Positions 24,446-33,890 of a stretch of 64,000 bases of DNA are shown one piece after another (within the stretch, counting starts at the first letter, position 1; the number at the start of each line of letters is the position of its first letter). The position numbers and the translations under genes were made by a program. Source of the stretch: Clostridia bacterium (lineage in GTDB: Bacteria; Bacillota; Clostridia; Oscillospirales; CAG-382); assembly GCA_017399965.1 (NCBI GenBank), contig JAFQAP010000002.1:17694-81693 (forward strand), read 5' to 3'. The notes beneath the pieces are model-generated. The model was given only the letters and a program-made list of their open reading frames with translations, was not told the DNA's origin and made no database searches.

Positions 24446-26134
24446 TTATTCCACGCTTAACGACATAAGTTCCTGAACACTTGTATATCCGTTAAATACA
24501 AGATTTCGGCAGGCATTCCTCAAAGGAACCATACCGTTTTCCATACTTATTTTGCGAAGTTTCTCGGGATCGCTTTCGGATAAAACGGCGGCCCTCATAT
24601 TATCGTTCATATACATAATTTCATGTACTGCGATACGTCCCTTATAGCCGGTATTGCCGCAAAACTGACATCCCTGAGGTCTGGCAATGCTGACAGGCTC
24701 ATTTATACCCAGAATGTCCATTTCCTTGGCTGTGGTGCGGCCCTTCTTTTTGCACGCAGGGCACAGACGCTTAACAAGACGCTGTGCGATTACGCCCACC
24801 AGCGCATCCGCAACCAGATATTTCGGTACACCCATATCCCCCAGACGAACTATAGCGCCGGGCGCATCATTGGTATGCAAAGTGCTGAAGACCAAGTGAC
24901 CCGTAATAGCGGAACGAACAGCTATTTGCGCCGTTTCCTCGTCACGTATCTCTCCCACCATAATAATATCGGGGTCCTGGCGTAGTATGGAACGTAATGC
25001 GGCGGCAAAGGTCATATTGGCTTTTGTATTGACCTGTGTTTGATTGATCCCCTGCATAACATATTCAACGGGATCTTCAACGGTAACGATGTTTTTGGTA
25101 CTGTCGTTAATTTCTTTAAGAAAAGAATAAAGTGTTGTGGTCTTGCCGCATCCCGTAGGACCGGTAAGCAGAATAATACCGTGAGGCTTCGCCAGCATCT
25201 TATCTACGATCTTATTTTCCGATTCGGTGAATCCCAAATCGTCGCGGGTAAAACGGAAAGATGTTTTGTCCAGAATTCGGATAACGAATTTTTCGCCGAA
25301 AACGGTAGGCAGAGTAGACACACGGAAATCGAATTCCTTTCCGCCGATAACCATATTTATTCTGCCGTCCTGGGGTATTCTGCGTTCCGCAATATTGAGT
25401 CCCGCCAAAATCTTAAGACGGGCGCAGATCGCAGAATACGCTTCGATAGGAAATTCCGCACGTTCCTGCAAATCGCCGTCAATACGGTAGCGCACACGGA
25501 CGTTCTTTTCAAAAGGTTCGATATGAATATCGCTGGCACGGTACGGAACAGCCTCTTTGATAACAGAATCCACCAAACGCACCGCAGGATTGTTGATAAC
25601 GTCATCCTCCTGCACCGCCAAAACACCTTCGCCCCGCTGAGCAGCGGCAAGCTGTTCGGATTTTTCGCTGTTCAGATCCTCCAGCGCGGACGTAGTGGAT
25701 ACAACAGCCGAAACCGAATCCACGTATCTGTCGATCTGTACCGCAGGAACCAGGATATAATCAATAGGCCCGCTGAACTGAACGGCAAGCGCAGAACGGG
25801 TATGGCAGTTCAGCGGTTTGCCTGTTGCTACCAGTAAAACCCCGTTTTTATCGTAACTTATGGGAATTATCTTGTGCTTTTTAAGAAAATCGTAGGAGAA
25901 CAGATCAAACAGCGCTTTGTCTATTTCCAGCATGTCGATTTCCACAGAAGGCATACAGTAATATTCTCCCAATGCCTCAAGCTCTGCGGTTTCGGTAATA
26001 ATTTCTTTTGCCAGCAAATAATCGCGCAAGGGTATTTTAAGACGCTGACATTCTTCGAGAATCGCATCCGCATCCTTTCGGCGCACCAAATGCTTGTATA
26101 TATAAAATTGTAAAAGCTCGTAATTTGTATTCAT
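24446..26134 (-). CDS. pilB: Type IV pilus assembly ATPase PilB (GspE family)
   Basis: A 562-residue hexameric motor ATPase at the inner face of the membrane. Residues 1-150 are the GspE N-terminal domain. Walker A G-P-T-G-C-G-K-T is at 325-332, the Asp box at about 350, and Walker B D-I-I-M-V-G-E-I-R-D at 389-398. The zinc site is C-P-A-C (458-461) and C-Q-F-C (489-492), the mark of extension ATPases of PilB type. It is the last gene of the pilus operon. No PilT retraction ATPase is present in the window. Confidence 0.93.
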   Translation of the reverse strand: MNTNYELLQFYIYKHLVRRKDADAILEECQRLKIPLRDYLLAKEIITETAELEALGEYYCMPSVEIDMLEIDKALFDLFSYDFLKKHKIIPISYDKNGVLLVATGKPLNCHTRSALAVQFSGPIDYILVPAVQIDRYVDSVSAVVSTTSALEDLNSEKSEQLAAAQRGEGVLAVQEDDVINNPAVRLVDSVIKEAVPYRASDIHIEPFEKNVRVRYRIDGDLQERAEFPIEAYSAICARLKILAGLNIAERRIPQDGRINMVIGGKEFDFRVSTLPTVFGEKFVIRILDKTSFRFTRDDLGFTESENKIVDKMLAKPHGIILLTGPTGCGKTTTLYSFLKEINDSTKNIVTVEDPVEYVMQGINQTQVNTKANMTFAAALRSILRQDPDIIMVGEIRDEETAQIAVRSAITGHLVFSTLHTNDAPGAIVRLGDMGVPKYLVADALVGVIAQRLVKRLCPACKKKGRTTAKEMDILGINEPVSIARPQGCQFCGNTGYKGRIAVHEIMYMNDNMRAAVLSESDPEKLRKISMENGMVPLRNACRNLVFNGYTSVQELMSLSVE

Positions 26135-26189
26135 TTAAAGATTACGCATCCTTCCGAAAAACAGATTTATCTCCTTTTGGAAAAGCATA

Positions 26190-27407
26190 TCAGATATTAA
26201 GATTTGTCATAATATTGAGTATGGGAGAATATACGGCTATAAACAGCGTGCCGATAATTCCGCCCATCAACAGTAGCATAATCGGCTGGATCTTGGAGGT
26301 GACGGAATTAAGGGAAGTTTCCACCTGATTATCAAAGAACAGGCAGGAACGCATCAACACCTCATCCAACGTGCCTGATCTTTCACCGATAGTAACCATT
26401 TGCAGCATCATTTGAGGAAACAATTTATACGTTTCAAACGCAACGGTTATGGACATACCCTGACGAACACTTTCTGCCGCTTCGTGAAACTTTTTCTTTA
26501 AATAACGGTTGCTTATAATAACCTCTACCGAATCCAAAGCCGAGTTAAGATCCATACCGCTGGAAAGCAGCAGCCCGAAAGCGCGTGCAAAGCGCGCGGT
26601 AAATAAATTACGCTGAACGGTTCTTACAAAGGGCACGTACGTCACCATTTTATCAAAGAAGAATGCTCCCGATTCCGTGCGCCCGATAAGGAAGATAACA
26701 AGTCCTATAGTTATAACTCCCGCCAGCATAACCAGCCAATAGCTGAGCATAAAATCCGAAAGGTCGTACACGATCTTTGTAATACCGGTTATTTCCACAT
26801 CCATCTGCGCCATAGCTTCGCGGAAAGTGGGAACGACCACCAGCATCATAAGGATAACGACGCCCACCGTCATCGCCAACAGCATCAAAGGATAAGAAAG
26901 CGCGCCTTTTACCTTGGCTTTTATTGCTTTTTCGCTTTCGTAATAATCGGCAAGAGAACCGAATACCAATTCCATTTTACCGCTCAATTCGCCTACACGG
27001 ACCATGCTTCTGAAAAAGTGAGGGAATACTTTCCGATGCTTATCCAGAGCATCCGAAAGGAGCAGACCGCTTTTAACATCCTCGTAAATAACCTGCAAAA
27101 GATTGCGGAAATACGCACTAAAGTGCTGATTACGCAAAATATCCAAGCAATCCAAAATGGAAATGCCGGTGTTTTGCATTATGGAAAACTGACGGCAGAA
27201 ATTGGTAAGCTCCGATGTAGACACAGAACTGCCTACCGAAAGGGTAAAAAATGCCGAGGGCGTATCGTTGGTATACGCTTTGCAGGAGATCAAAAACAAG
27301 CTCTGCTTGGCAAGCTGTGCCGCCAGGTCATTTTCATCGTTGGCGATAAAGGTTCCTTTGATCTTCTGTTTTTGCAGATTAACTGCGGTATATTTAAACT
27401 TCTGCAC
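26190..27407 (-). CDS. pilC: Type IV pilus inner-membrane platform protein PilC (GspF family)
   Basis: A 405-residue platform protein with two copies of the GspF domain, each with the F-x-R-x-x-x-x-x-x-x-G-x-x-L-x-x-A-L-D pattern (F-C-R-Q-F-S-I-M-Q-N-T-G-I-S-I-L-D, and F-A-R-A-F-G-L-L-L-S-S-G-M-D-L-N-S-A-L), and three or four membrane helices. The start is GTG at 27407 with GGAGG 8 bases upstream; there is no better ATG. It couples PilB to pilin extraction. Position and length are normal for the family. Confidence 0.92.
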   Translation of the reverse strand: MQKFKYTAVNLQKQKIKGTFIANDENDLAAQLAKQSLFLISCKAYTNDTPSAFFTLSVGSSVSTSELTNFCRQFSIMQNTGISILDCLDILRNQHFSAYFRNLLQVIYEDVKSGLLLSDALDKHRKVFPHFFRSMVRVGELSGKMELVFGSLADYYESEKAIKAKVKGALSYPLMLLAMTVGVVILMMLVVVPTFREAMAQMDVEITGITKIVYDLSDFMLSYWLVMLAGVITIGLVIFLIGRTESGAFFFDKMVTYVPFVRTVQRNLFTARFARAFGLLLSSGMDLNSALDSVEVIISNRYLKKKFHEAAESVRQGMSITVAFETYKLFPQMMLQMVTIGERSGTLDEVLMRSCLFFDNQVETSLNSVTSKIQPIMLLLMGGIIGTLFIAVYSPILNIMTNLNI

Positions 27408-27431
27408 AGCAATGCCTCCGTAAAAAACTTT

Positions 27432-28223
27432 TTAACCTAAAATCATACCCATATACCACTTAAGAATGGGCTCGCCGGCCAAAAGGGCAATAATAATCCC
27501 GCCTACGATAAAAGGACCGAAGGGGTACTCCGTATCCTTATCTTGCTTTTTTGCACGGTTAAGGATGACCAAAACGATACTGCCGACGACCGACCCGATA
27601 AGAACGGCAAAAATAAGCTTTTGCCAGCCTAAAAGAAGTCCTGCGGCAGCGGCAAGTTTAACATCGCCAAACCCCAAAGCTTCTCTTTTTAAAATCCAAA
27701 TTGCGCCGAAGTACAGCAAAGCAAAAACTCCGCCGCCCGCCAAAGCGCCGATAATATGGTCGGCAGGCTTGGTGTATCCGTCATAAAACATACAGATAAG
27801 TCCGCAAACAGCTATCATAATACTGAAGCGGTTAAAAATGATCATATGCTCTAAATCAATATAAAAAACGCATATCAAAAGTGAACAGGCAACAGCACAA
27901 ACTACAGCGTATAAAGGGCTTTCCTTCCAGAACAGCGCCACGGAAAGGAGCCAAAACGCCGTATTTGCTGTTTCCACTACGGTGTACCGCACGGAAATGG
28001 GCTGTTTGCACTTGCGGCACTTACCGCCCAGCATAAGCCAAGAGATAACGGGAATATTATCGTACCACTTAAGCTTGTAAGTACATGACGTGCAATGAGA
28101 ACCGGGGAAAGCAAGGCTCATTTTGCGGGGGAGGCGGTATATAACCACGTTAAGAAAGCTTCCCACGCACAAGCCCAGCAGACCGGCGATAACGTATGCA
28201 CAGATCAATATATATTGCTCCAT
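27432..28223 (-). CDS. pilD: Prepilin peptidase PilD (A24 family)
   Basis: A 263-residue membrane protease that cleaves and N-methylates prepilins. The N-terminal cytoplasmic domain has two C-x-x-C pairs (C-T-S-C and C-R-K-C) for the methylase part. The catalytic aspartates are in Y-I-D-L-E-H and G-F-G-D-V-K-L, the A24 signature. I take the ATG at 28223, with AGGAG 6 bases upstream, over an in-frame TTG one codon earlier. Its substrates are the G-cleaved prepilins encoded upstream in the same operon. Confidence 0.94.
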   Translation of the reverse strand: MEQYILICAYVIAGLLGLCVGSFLNVVIYRLPRKMSLAFPGSHCTSCTYKLKWYDNIPVISWLMLGGKCRKCKQPISVRYTVVETANTAFWLLSVALFWKESPLYAVVCAVACSLLICVFYIDLEHMIIFNRFSIMIAVCGLICMFYDGYTKPADHIIGALAGGGVFALLYFGAIWILKREALGFGDVKLAAAAGLLLGWQKLIFAVLIGSVVGSIVLVILNRAKKQDKDTEYPFGPFIVGGIIIALLAGEPILKWYMGMILG

Positions 28224-28243
28224 CAAAAACTCCTATGGTTGGT

Positions 28244-29419
28244 TCAGAAGGTATTTGCTTCGTTGTATTTATTAAGAAAGAAACCGCCGTAAAGCTCCAG
28301 ATTTGCGGAAAGCGCGCTGTCCGGATCCTCCGGCATAAGAGGCACAAAATTAATGCCCCGTCCCTCGTGCTTTTTGTTTACTATATCAAAGAGGAATCTG
28401 TACTCGGAAGGCATATTTATGTACACCGTATCCAGCTTTGCCAAAGATACCGTTTCGCGGTTATTATTAATAAGATCCAGCGCCCATTTAATAAAGATGC
28501 GGAAGTTATCGTATATAAATTCTTCCTTTGTCCTGGGTATGGGACGCTGCATAAACTTGGGCAGCTTTCTGCCGTTTTTGCTTAAAGTTCCGTCCGGCGC
28601 TATTTCATACGTGGGAGTTCCCTCCTCACCGTTTGCGGCTTCCGGAGCAAAGCTTCCTTCCATAGTGAGCTCTTTTGCGCGCGCCTTTTCCTTTGCATTA
28701 AGCACCAAAAGCTCTCCCGCACGGTGATCAAACAGCATATCCTCCGATGCTATGCGGGATTTATACATCATAGAATAACCGAAGGGCAGGTCGTAATAAC
28801 CCATTGTGCATCCGCGCACCACGATAGCATACCGTGCGTATTCACCTTTAATATCCAACAGCATAAAGGTTTCGCCCCGAAGCTTGGAATTAAGTGCCAT
28901 AGCGCCGTTTACCATAGCGTTTGAAGCAAAAGTAACACCTGCGGCGGTAACGCCGTTTTGTGCAAATGTGTTGTTTATGTTTTCAAGCAGATCTCTGCGG
29001 ATCCCCACCAGACCGTAGGTTGCGGTCTGCTTTGTCTGCTGAACGCCGTATGTCATAAGATTAAGATCGCCTGCGTTATTGTATATGGATTCGATGGCAA
29101 GGCTGAGAGAATGCTGCATAGCTTTGCGGTGAATAACGGGGATATTTACCATATCCAGCATAAAAAGACGATCGGGCAAAATGAGTGAAGAACGGCTGAT
29201 ATCCGTTTCGGGATTTTTCTCCAGCTGTGCTTTTACCGTTTTGCCGATACGGTCCAGCTGCTCTGTATCAAAAGCTCTGTCCTTGTAATTCGCAATGGAT
29301 ATGGAAAGATCGTCTCCCGCTTCGTTTGCGGTGCAGAACTGTATGGTTTTTGAAAGGGGATCTATAGAAATTACCGAGCCCCGTACGTTTGCTTTACTTG
29401 CACGGAAATTTATTGCCAT
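28244..29419 (-). CDS. PilM-like actin-fold pilus assembly protein
   Basis: A 391-residue cytoplasmic protein. The start (V-I-S-I-D-P-L-S-K-T-I-Q-F), a central M-L-L-D-I-K-G-E-Y-A-R-Y and an S-L-I-L-P-D-R-L strand suggest the actin-like fold of PilM. The match is loose and there is a charged insert around residues 240-300. In pilus machines PilM docks to PilN and recruits PilB. No separate PilN or PilO gene is visible, so the alignment subcomplex is reduced or lies elsewhere. Position in the operon supports the call. Confidence 0.62.
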   Translation of the reverse strand: MAINFRASKANVRGSVISIDPLSKTIQFCTANEAGDDLSISIANYKDRAFDTEQLDRIGKTVKAQLEKNPETDISRSSLILPDRLFMLDMVNIPVIHRKAMQHSLSLAIESIYNNAGDLNLMTYGVQQTKQTATYGLVGIRRDLLENINNTFAQNGVTAAGVTFASNAMVNGAMALNSKLRGETFMLLDIKGEYARYAIVVRGCTMGYYDLPFGYSMMYKSRIASEDMLFDHRAGELLVLNAKEKARAKELTMEGSFAPEAANGEEGTPTYEIAPDGTLSKNGRKLPKFMQRPIPRTKEEFIYDNFRIFIKWALDLINNNRETVSLAKLDTVYINMPSEYRFLFDIVNKKHEGRGINFVPLMPEDPDSALSANLELYGGFFLNKYNEANTF

Positions 29420-29448
29420 TGGTTTTTCGTTCTCCGTTTCGTGTGAAT

Positions 29449-29814
29449 TTAATTATATTCCCAAGCGATAATAACGTTGTCTTCTGTTATTACTTCAAGG
29501 GAATTGCCATTCATATCATTTATGATCCAGTTTATGATCCGACCATCGGCAGTTTTTGTGACTGTGTAATCTCCCGTATCGGCGGGAAGCTTGCCTGCCA
29601 AAGCCTTTTCTGCCAGCTCGTCCAACGCAAGACGGGTCACAACCTGCTCTTGCTCCCGCATTAAAGCGTCCTTTCCGAACATAGCGGAACTGACCAAAAG
29701 AGTACTGCAGGCAAATACCGCTAATAACACCAATAGGGCAAGCTCCATTCCCACGCCTTTTCGGCAGGATAACTTACCCTTTATATATTTCAATTTTAAA
29801 AATTGTTTTCTCAT
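29449..29814 (-). CDS. Small pilin-like or pilus accessory membrane protein
   Basis: A 121-residue protein with a basic N-terminus (K-L-S-C-R-K-G-V-G-M-E) followed by a hydrophobic helix (L-A-L-L-V-L-L-A-V-F-A-C) and a soluble C-terminal domain. It looks like a prepilin, but Glu does not fall at the standard +5 place after the Gly, so processing by PilD is uncertain. It could be a minor pilin or a PilX-like accessory factor. It follows the next pilin gene by 5 bases, within the operon. Confidence 0.6.
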   Translation of the reverse strand: MRKQFLKLKYIKGKLSCRKGVGMELALLVLLAVFACSTLLVSSAMFGKDALMREQEQVVTRLALDELAEKALAGKLPADTGDYTVTKTADGRIINWIINDMNGNSLEVITEDNVIIAWEYN

Positions 29815-29819
29815 TTACT

Positions 29820-30194
29820 TTAATTTGTATGCGTATATATTACCTCGCCGTTATAGACAACAGCGTAACTTTCGTCAATTTTTAAAACGGTTACGGTTTC
29901 GTTTCCTTTTTCCAAAGTAAATTCCGTTTCATCCGTTTGAGCAAATCCTGCTTTTTCCAAAGCCTCTTTTAGCAGGATCTCGTTTCCGTCCGCAAAACGC
30001 AGACACTCCGCGGCATTCTCACAGCCGCTCAAAACGGCATATTTGTTTTGATACGCCGTGTCCGCCTTTACGGATGCGATAAGAACAGTTATAGCAGCGC
30101 CGCTTACCATAACCAATACTGCCATAGCCACTATGACCTCTGTCATGGAAATGCCTTTGCGGTTTCCAAACAGCTTAAGAAGTGCTTTCTTCAT
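29820..30194 (-). CDS. Minor type IV prepilin
   Basis: A 124-residue prepilin. The cleavage site is N-R-K-G / I-S-M-T-E-V, with Glu at +5 as PilD requires, followed by a 20-residue hydrophobic helix. The globular part is short and has a single Cys. It is probably a priming or tip minor pilin. It starts 3 bases after the previous gene stops. Confidence 0.82.
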   Translation of the reverse strand: MKKALLKLFGNRKGISMTEVIVAMAVLVMVSGAAITVLIASVKADTAYQNKYAVLSGCENAAECLRFADGNEILLKEALEKAGFAQTDETEFTLEKGNETVTVLKIDESYAVVYNGEVIYTHTN

Positions 30195-30197
30195 ATA

Positions 30198-30671
30198 TCA
30201 GGCACCTCCCGTTTCCCCGATACGGGGATTTATGCAAAAGGTGTGAAAAACGCTTTTACCGCTTTCTGTGTTTTCACATTCAACACGGCAAAATACCAGA
30301 AAATCCGTGCCGTTTTCCATTACCTCAAACAGTACCGTCTTTACACATTCGGTACTTATATTTATACTTTTTCCATCCGGTAAACTGCCCGTAAGAGCGC
30401 CGTAAGAAAAGCCCAATTCAAATTCGCCGGCTTTCAAAACCTCTTCATCGGCTGCGGTGATCTGCTCTCCCGCAAGGGCGTTCAGCCACCCCTCTGCCCC
30501 CGCTTCTATCTTTAAGCAGTCTTGCCGCATAAGGTCGTTTGCCGTGTTTGCCCGTGTGCGCTTCGCCACCAGCATAACAAAGGATACCGCCATAACGATC
30601 ATTACGGAAACAAGCGCAAGAGAAACCATAATTTCTGCCAATGTCATACCCCGGCGGGATCTCATTTGCAT
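30198..30671 (-). CDS. Minor type IV prepilin
   Basis: A 157-residue prepilin with the processing site S-R-R-G / M-T-L-A-E-I (Glu at +5) and a long hydrophobic helix. The globular domain contains several Cys. I start at the ATG at 30671 (M-Q-M-R-S), with AAGGAGG 9 bases upstream; the frame opens 26 codons earlier but without a ribosome site. It is probably a pseudopilin of PilV/PilW type. It is separated from the major pilin by the hairpin at 30741. Confidence 0.82.
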   Translation of the reverse strand: MQMRSRRGMTLAEIMVSLALVSVMIVMAVSFVMLVAKRTRANTANDLMRQDCLKIEAGAEGWLNALAGEQITAADEEVLKAGEFELGFSYGALTGSLPDGKSINISTECVKTVLFEVMENGTDFLVFCRVECENTESGKSVFHTFCINPRIGETGGA

Positions 30672-30740
30672 GTCTTCGCACCTCCTTTTTATACTTAACG
30701 GAAAATTCCATTTTCCGGCAACGCACATCATTTTGGGAAG

Positions 30741-30774
30741 AAACACCACAACACCATTCGGTGCTGTGGTGTTT
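30741..30774 (-). terminator. Hairpin after the major pilin gene (partial terminator or mRNA stabiliser)
   Basis: AAACACCAC and GTGGTGTTT, continued inward by CACC/GGTG with one mismatch and an ATTC loop, form a long stem 29 bases after the pilin stop. The - strand exit has no strong T run, so read-through to the minor pilins is expected. It would set more pilin than assembly protein. Confidence 0.65.
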
Positions 30775-30802
30775 ACTTATTTAAAACTTATGTAGTTTTA
30801 CG

Positions 30803-31195
30803 TTAGGGGTTTTGATTATTCTGAGGGTTAGCGCAATCAGAATGGTCACAAGTGTTAACTGCAGTAAGAGTGGCACTAGTGTCATCAATCAAATAATAGC
30901 AAACAGTGGGAGCGGTCTTGGTAGGCTCGCCCTTTACGCCGCCATCTTCGAGTTCAACATAATAACCCTTGCTGGTCAAAACAAATCCGTCATCAACATA
31001 TGCACCGGTTTCAGCGGTAACGGTTACATAGTTGGTGAAAACGTTCTTAGCTTCCTGCTTTGCAGCGCTAATGTTCGCCTTTTCGATTACGTTGCCGAAG
31101 GTAGGAATAAGTACTGCTGCGAGAATTGCGATAACTGCAATTACGATAACGAGCTCAACGATAGTAAAGCCCTTGCGGTTGTTCTTCTTGTTCAT
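30803..31195 (-). CDS. pilA: Major type IV prepilin
   Basis: A 130-residue prepilin with N-R-K-G / F-T-I-V-E-L (Phe1 and Glu5 of the mature protein), the best match to classical pilin here. The helix continues V-I-V-I-A-V-I-A-I-L-A-A-V-L-I-P-T-F. The C-terminal domain has Cys residues that may form a disulfide loop (V-C-Y-Y-L and T-C-D-H-S-D-C). It is first in the operon, has AAAGGAGA upstream and its own promoter, fitting the major subunit. It forms the extracellular fibre. Confidence 0.9.
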   Translation of the reverse strand: MNKKNNRKGFTIVELVIVIAVIAILAAVLIPTFGNVIEKANISAAKQEAKNVFTNYVTVTAETGAYVDDGFVLTSKGYYVELEDGGVKGEPTKTAPTVCYYLIDDTSATLTAVNTCDHSDCANPQNNQNP

Positions 31196-31259
31196 TGGAA
31201 TAAGTCTCCTTTTTATACGGTTTTAATCTTTTTGTACCGTTTTGCAACGATACATTATG

Positions 31260-31288
31260 ATTATATCACAGTTTATTACGATGCGCAA
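31260..31288 (-). promoter_or_regulatory. Promoter of the pilus operon
   Basis: On the - strand, TTGCGC (31288-31283), 17-bp spacer, TATAAT (31265-31260), 65 bases before pilA. The -35 is weak, so an activator is possible. Confidence 0.65.
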
Positions 31289-31406
31289 CATATTACCGAC
31301 AAAACAATCAACAAGTTTTGGAAATACACTTTTAAATATGGACTTTTTCTTGTGCAGATAAAAAACATAAATAAATGTATACTTCTGTTAATTGATTTTG
31401 GATTAT

Positions 31407-33785
31407 TTAAGACAGGCCGCCGTCTTTTATATGCTGTGCGAGAAGGTCGCGCGGGAAGATGTTCGGGTCGTATTCTTCGACCACGGTGAGGTGGTTGGGC
31501 GCATAGTATGCGGTATAGCTGTCCACTACCACGTAATATGTTGCGGATGGGTTCAGGTTTTGCTTTACGTAGCTTCCGTATTCGTCGTAACATATATAGT
31601 AATCGTCGTTGCCCGTTGCAAAGAATCGGGATTTAAGATAAACTCCCTTTATGGAGCAAAGCAGGAGTTGGTTGTCAAAGGGGAACAGCGCTTGCACGTC
31701 GGCATAAGTAACGTCGCCTGCGCTCAGATCATACGGGCTTCTGGTGGACAAATATCCGCCGCCCAGAACTATATCGTATTCGTCTCCCCATTCTTCAACT
31801 CCCATATCATAATACAGGTCTGCCATAAGCTGACATAAGTAATAACTGTTTTTATAGGATTTATTAAAACCTATGACCTTATTGGCGGGGGAGATGATAT
31901 CATCGTATTTTTCAAGCAGGTCTTCCACCGTGGGATCGCCGCTTATGCCTATATATTGGCTGTGGTTTACAAGCTCTGCGTCCACTTCGGCACGGTTGGT
32001 GACCGTGTTCAGCACTACCTCTGCGTGGGATATTCCGCCTTTGTTATCGCCTCTGTTCTGAAGATGATACACACCGTATTCATCCTTCAGGATATACCCC
32101 TGATGAGTGTGTCCCTCGAAAACCAAGTCCACGTATCCATCGGACAAGGAAATATCATAATACGAGGATATCTGTGATGCGGTAACGGATTTATCGTAGT
32201 TCCCGGAGGAATTGCCGTATCCGTCGTGTATAATGTAAACTATAAAATCAGCGCCTGCGTGCCGCAGTTTTTCCGATTCCGCTTTAACCAGTTCCGTAAG
32301 ACTGCTGCCCACTTTAAAATATACATCCCCGCGCTTATCTGCGGCAATGGAGGAATAGCAATCACCGATAGCGCCGATAAATCCTATCTCCACTCCATCC
32401 GCCTGTACCATCACAGAGGGACGGCAGTATTTTGCAAGCTCGTTTGTGTCTTTATCGTAAATATTTACGGCAAGGAATGGGAATTCGGCTATCTTGCTGT
32501 TTTGCAGTATGTATTCTTCGCCCCAGTCGTATTCGTGGTTACCCAACGTCATACAAGTGAAATCAAGCTCGTTCATCCAATCTGTAAGTATCTGCCCTTT
32601 AGTCAGGTTGGATTCCGAACTGCCCTGCCACATATCTCCGGCAGAGATAAAGAAGGCGGCATCATCGTTTTTGCGGGCGTTTTTGAGATAAGCGGTAAGC
32701 TCGTCCACTCCCGGCTGACTGTCGGTATCAGCCAGCTTGCCGTGAAGGTCGTTTATGGCATAAAAATCCAGATAAACCAGCACGGATACTCCGCAGAGGT
32801 CGCAGGAACCGTCGTTATTTTTATCCGAATGTTTTGCACATTCGGTACTGCTTTCGTCTGAACGGCTGCTTTCGCCGTTTTCGCTTTGCTCGGGCAGGGA
32901 TGTTTCGGAGGGCGGTACGTATTCATTTATATCGATCAGCTCTGCAAAACGGACCGATGCTGTATCTGATGCTGTGTTGACCGCTATTTCCGCGTGGGTG
33001 ACACCGAAATTCTCTTTGCCGGAGCATTGCAAATGATATACACCGCGGCTGTCCCGCAAACGGTAAGAATGAGCCGTGCCTCCTTCAAAGACTATATCTA
33101 CATACCCGTCGGATAAAGACGGCTCGTAGTAGTGGGAGATCTGATCGTCTGTCACAGTTTGAACATTCTCGGTGTGATCGGCGTTATATCCTCCGTGAAG
33201 CAGGTAAATAATAAAAAGTGCGCCGTCTTTTCTAAGCTTTTCGGATTCTGCCTTTACCAAAGCGGTAAGCTCGAGCCCGGTCTTGAGATACAGGCTGTCC
33301 GAATTAAATTCGGTATCCGCAACCGCACCGATAACGCCTATTTTTATACCGTCTTTTTCTATTAAGACCGATGGTGAAAACGCTTGCGCTCTGTTTTTGG
33401 TGTTCTTATCGTAGACGTTTATTGCAATTAACGGTGCATTTGCTTTTGCCTCCGAAAGTTCGTTCAACCCCGGAGACATGGCGGAAATTTCGGGTGTTGT
33501 GGGAACAGATACGTTTCCCGCAGAAAAAAGTAAAAAGTTTTTCTTGTTTTTTTGTGCGTTTTCAAGGTATGAATACAACTTTTTCGTATGGGCATCGGAA
33601 CCGTACAGATCGCTTATCGAATATATATCGAAATACACGAACACGGAAGAGTAGCATTGGTCGCACACGCCGTTTGCGTCGTTATCGCTATGTTTTTCAC
33701 ATTCCTGCGTTTCGGGCGTGCACCCGCCGAGCAGGAATGATAGGAGTAAAATAAACGTTAATATATTTTTAAAGGTATTTTTCAC
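31407..33785 (-). CDS. Lipoprotein with two metallophosphatase domains, 5'-nucleotidase type
   Basis: A 792-residue surface lipoprotein (L-L-G-G-C lipobox). Two metallophosphatase units follow, each introduced by a short Cys-Asp motif (E-C-x-K-H-S-D...D-G/N-x-C-D-x-C). The second unit is intact: D-F-Y-A-I-N-D-L-H-G, S-A-G-D-M, G-N-H-E-Y-D-W-G and F-E-G-H-T-H, followed by a 5'-nucleotidase C-terminal domain. The first unit has lost most metal ligands (S-D-L-Y, S-A-G-N-V, no G-N-H-E, E-G-G-T-A-H). I start at the GTG at 33785 with GAGGTG 6 bases upstream. It likely dephosphorylates external nucleotides. Confidence 0.88.
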   Translation of the reverse strand: MKNTFKNILTFILLLSFLLGGCTPETQECEKHSDNDANGVCDQCYSSVFVYFDIYSISDLYGSDAHTKKLYSYLENAQKNKKNFLLFSAGNVSVPTTPEISAMSPGLNELSEAKANAPLIAINVYDKNTKNRAQAFSPSVLIEKDGIKIGVIGAVADTEFNSDSLYLKTGLELTALVKAESEKLRKDGALFIIYLLHGGYNADHTENVQTVTDDQISHYYEPSLSDGYVDIVFEGGTAHSYRLRDSRGVYHLQCSGKENFGVTHAEIAVNTASDTASVRFAELIDINEYVPPSETSLPEQSENGESSRSDESSTECAKHSDKNNDGSCDLCGVSVLVYLDFYAINDLHGKLADTDSQPGVDELTAYLKNARKNDDAAFFISAGDMWQGSSESNLTKGQILTDWMNELDFTCMTLGNHEYDWGEEYILQNSKIAEFPFLAVNIYDKDTNELAKYCRPSVMVQADGVEIGFIGAIGDCYSSIAADKRGDVYFKVGSSLTELVKAESEKLRHAGADFIVYIIHDGYGNSSGNYDKSVTASQISSYYDISLSDGYVDLVFEGHTHQGYILKDEYGVYHLQNRGDNKGGISHAEVVLNTVTNRAEVDAELVNHSQYIGISGDPTVEDLLEKYDDIISPANKVIGFNKSYKNSYYLCQLMADLYYDMGVEEWGDEYDIVLGGGYLSTRSPYDLSAGDVTYADVQALFPFDNQLLLCSIKGVYLKSRFFATGNDDYYICYDEYGSYVKQNLNPSATYYVVVDSYTAYYAPNHLTVVEEYDPNIFPRDLLAQHIKDGGLS

Positions 33786-33817
33786 ACTTTTCACCTCGGA
33801 AATGCAGCGTTTTTTAT

Positions 33818-33846
33818 ATTATAACATCTATAACCAACTGTTACAA
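33818..33846 (-). promoter_or_regulatory. Promoter of the 5'-nucleotidase lipoprotein gene
   Basis: On the - strand, TTGTAA (33846-33841), 17-bp spacer, TATAAT (33823-33818), about 33 bases before the start. Confidence 0.8.
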
Positions 33847-33890
33847 GGGCTTTTGGGAAAAGATATTTTTGCGTTTTTTTGAAAATCCCC

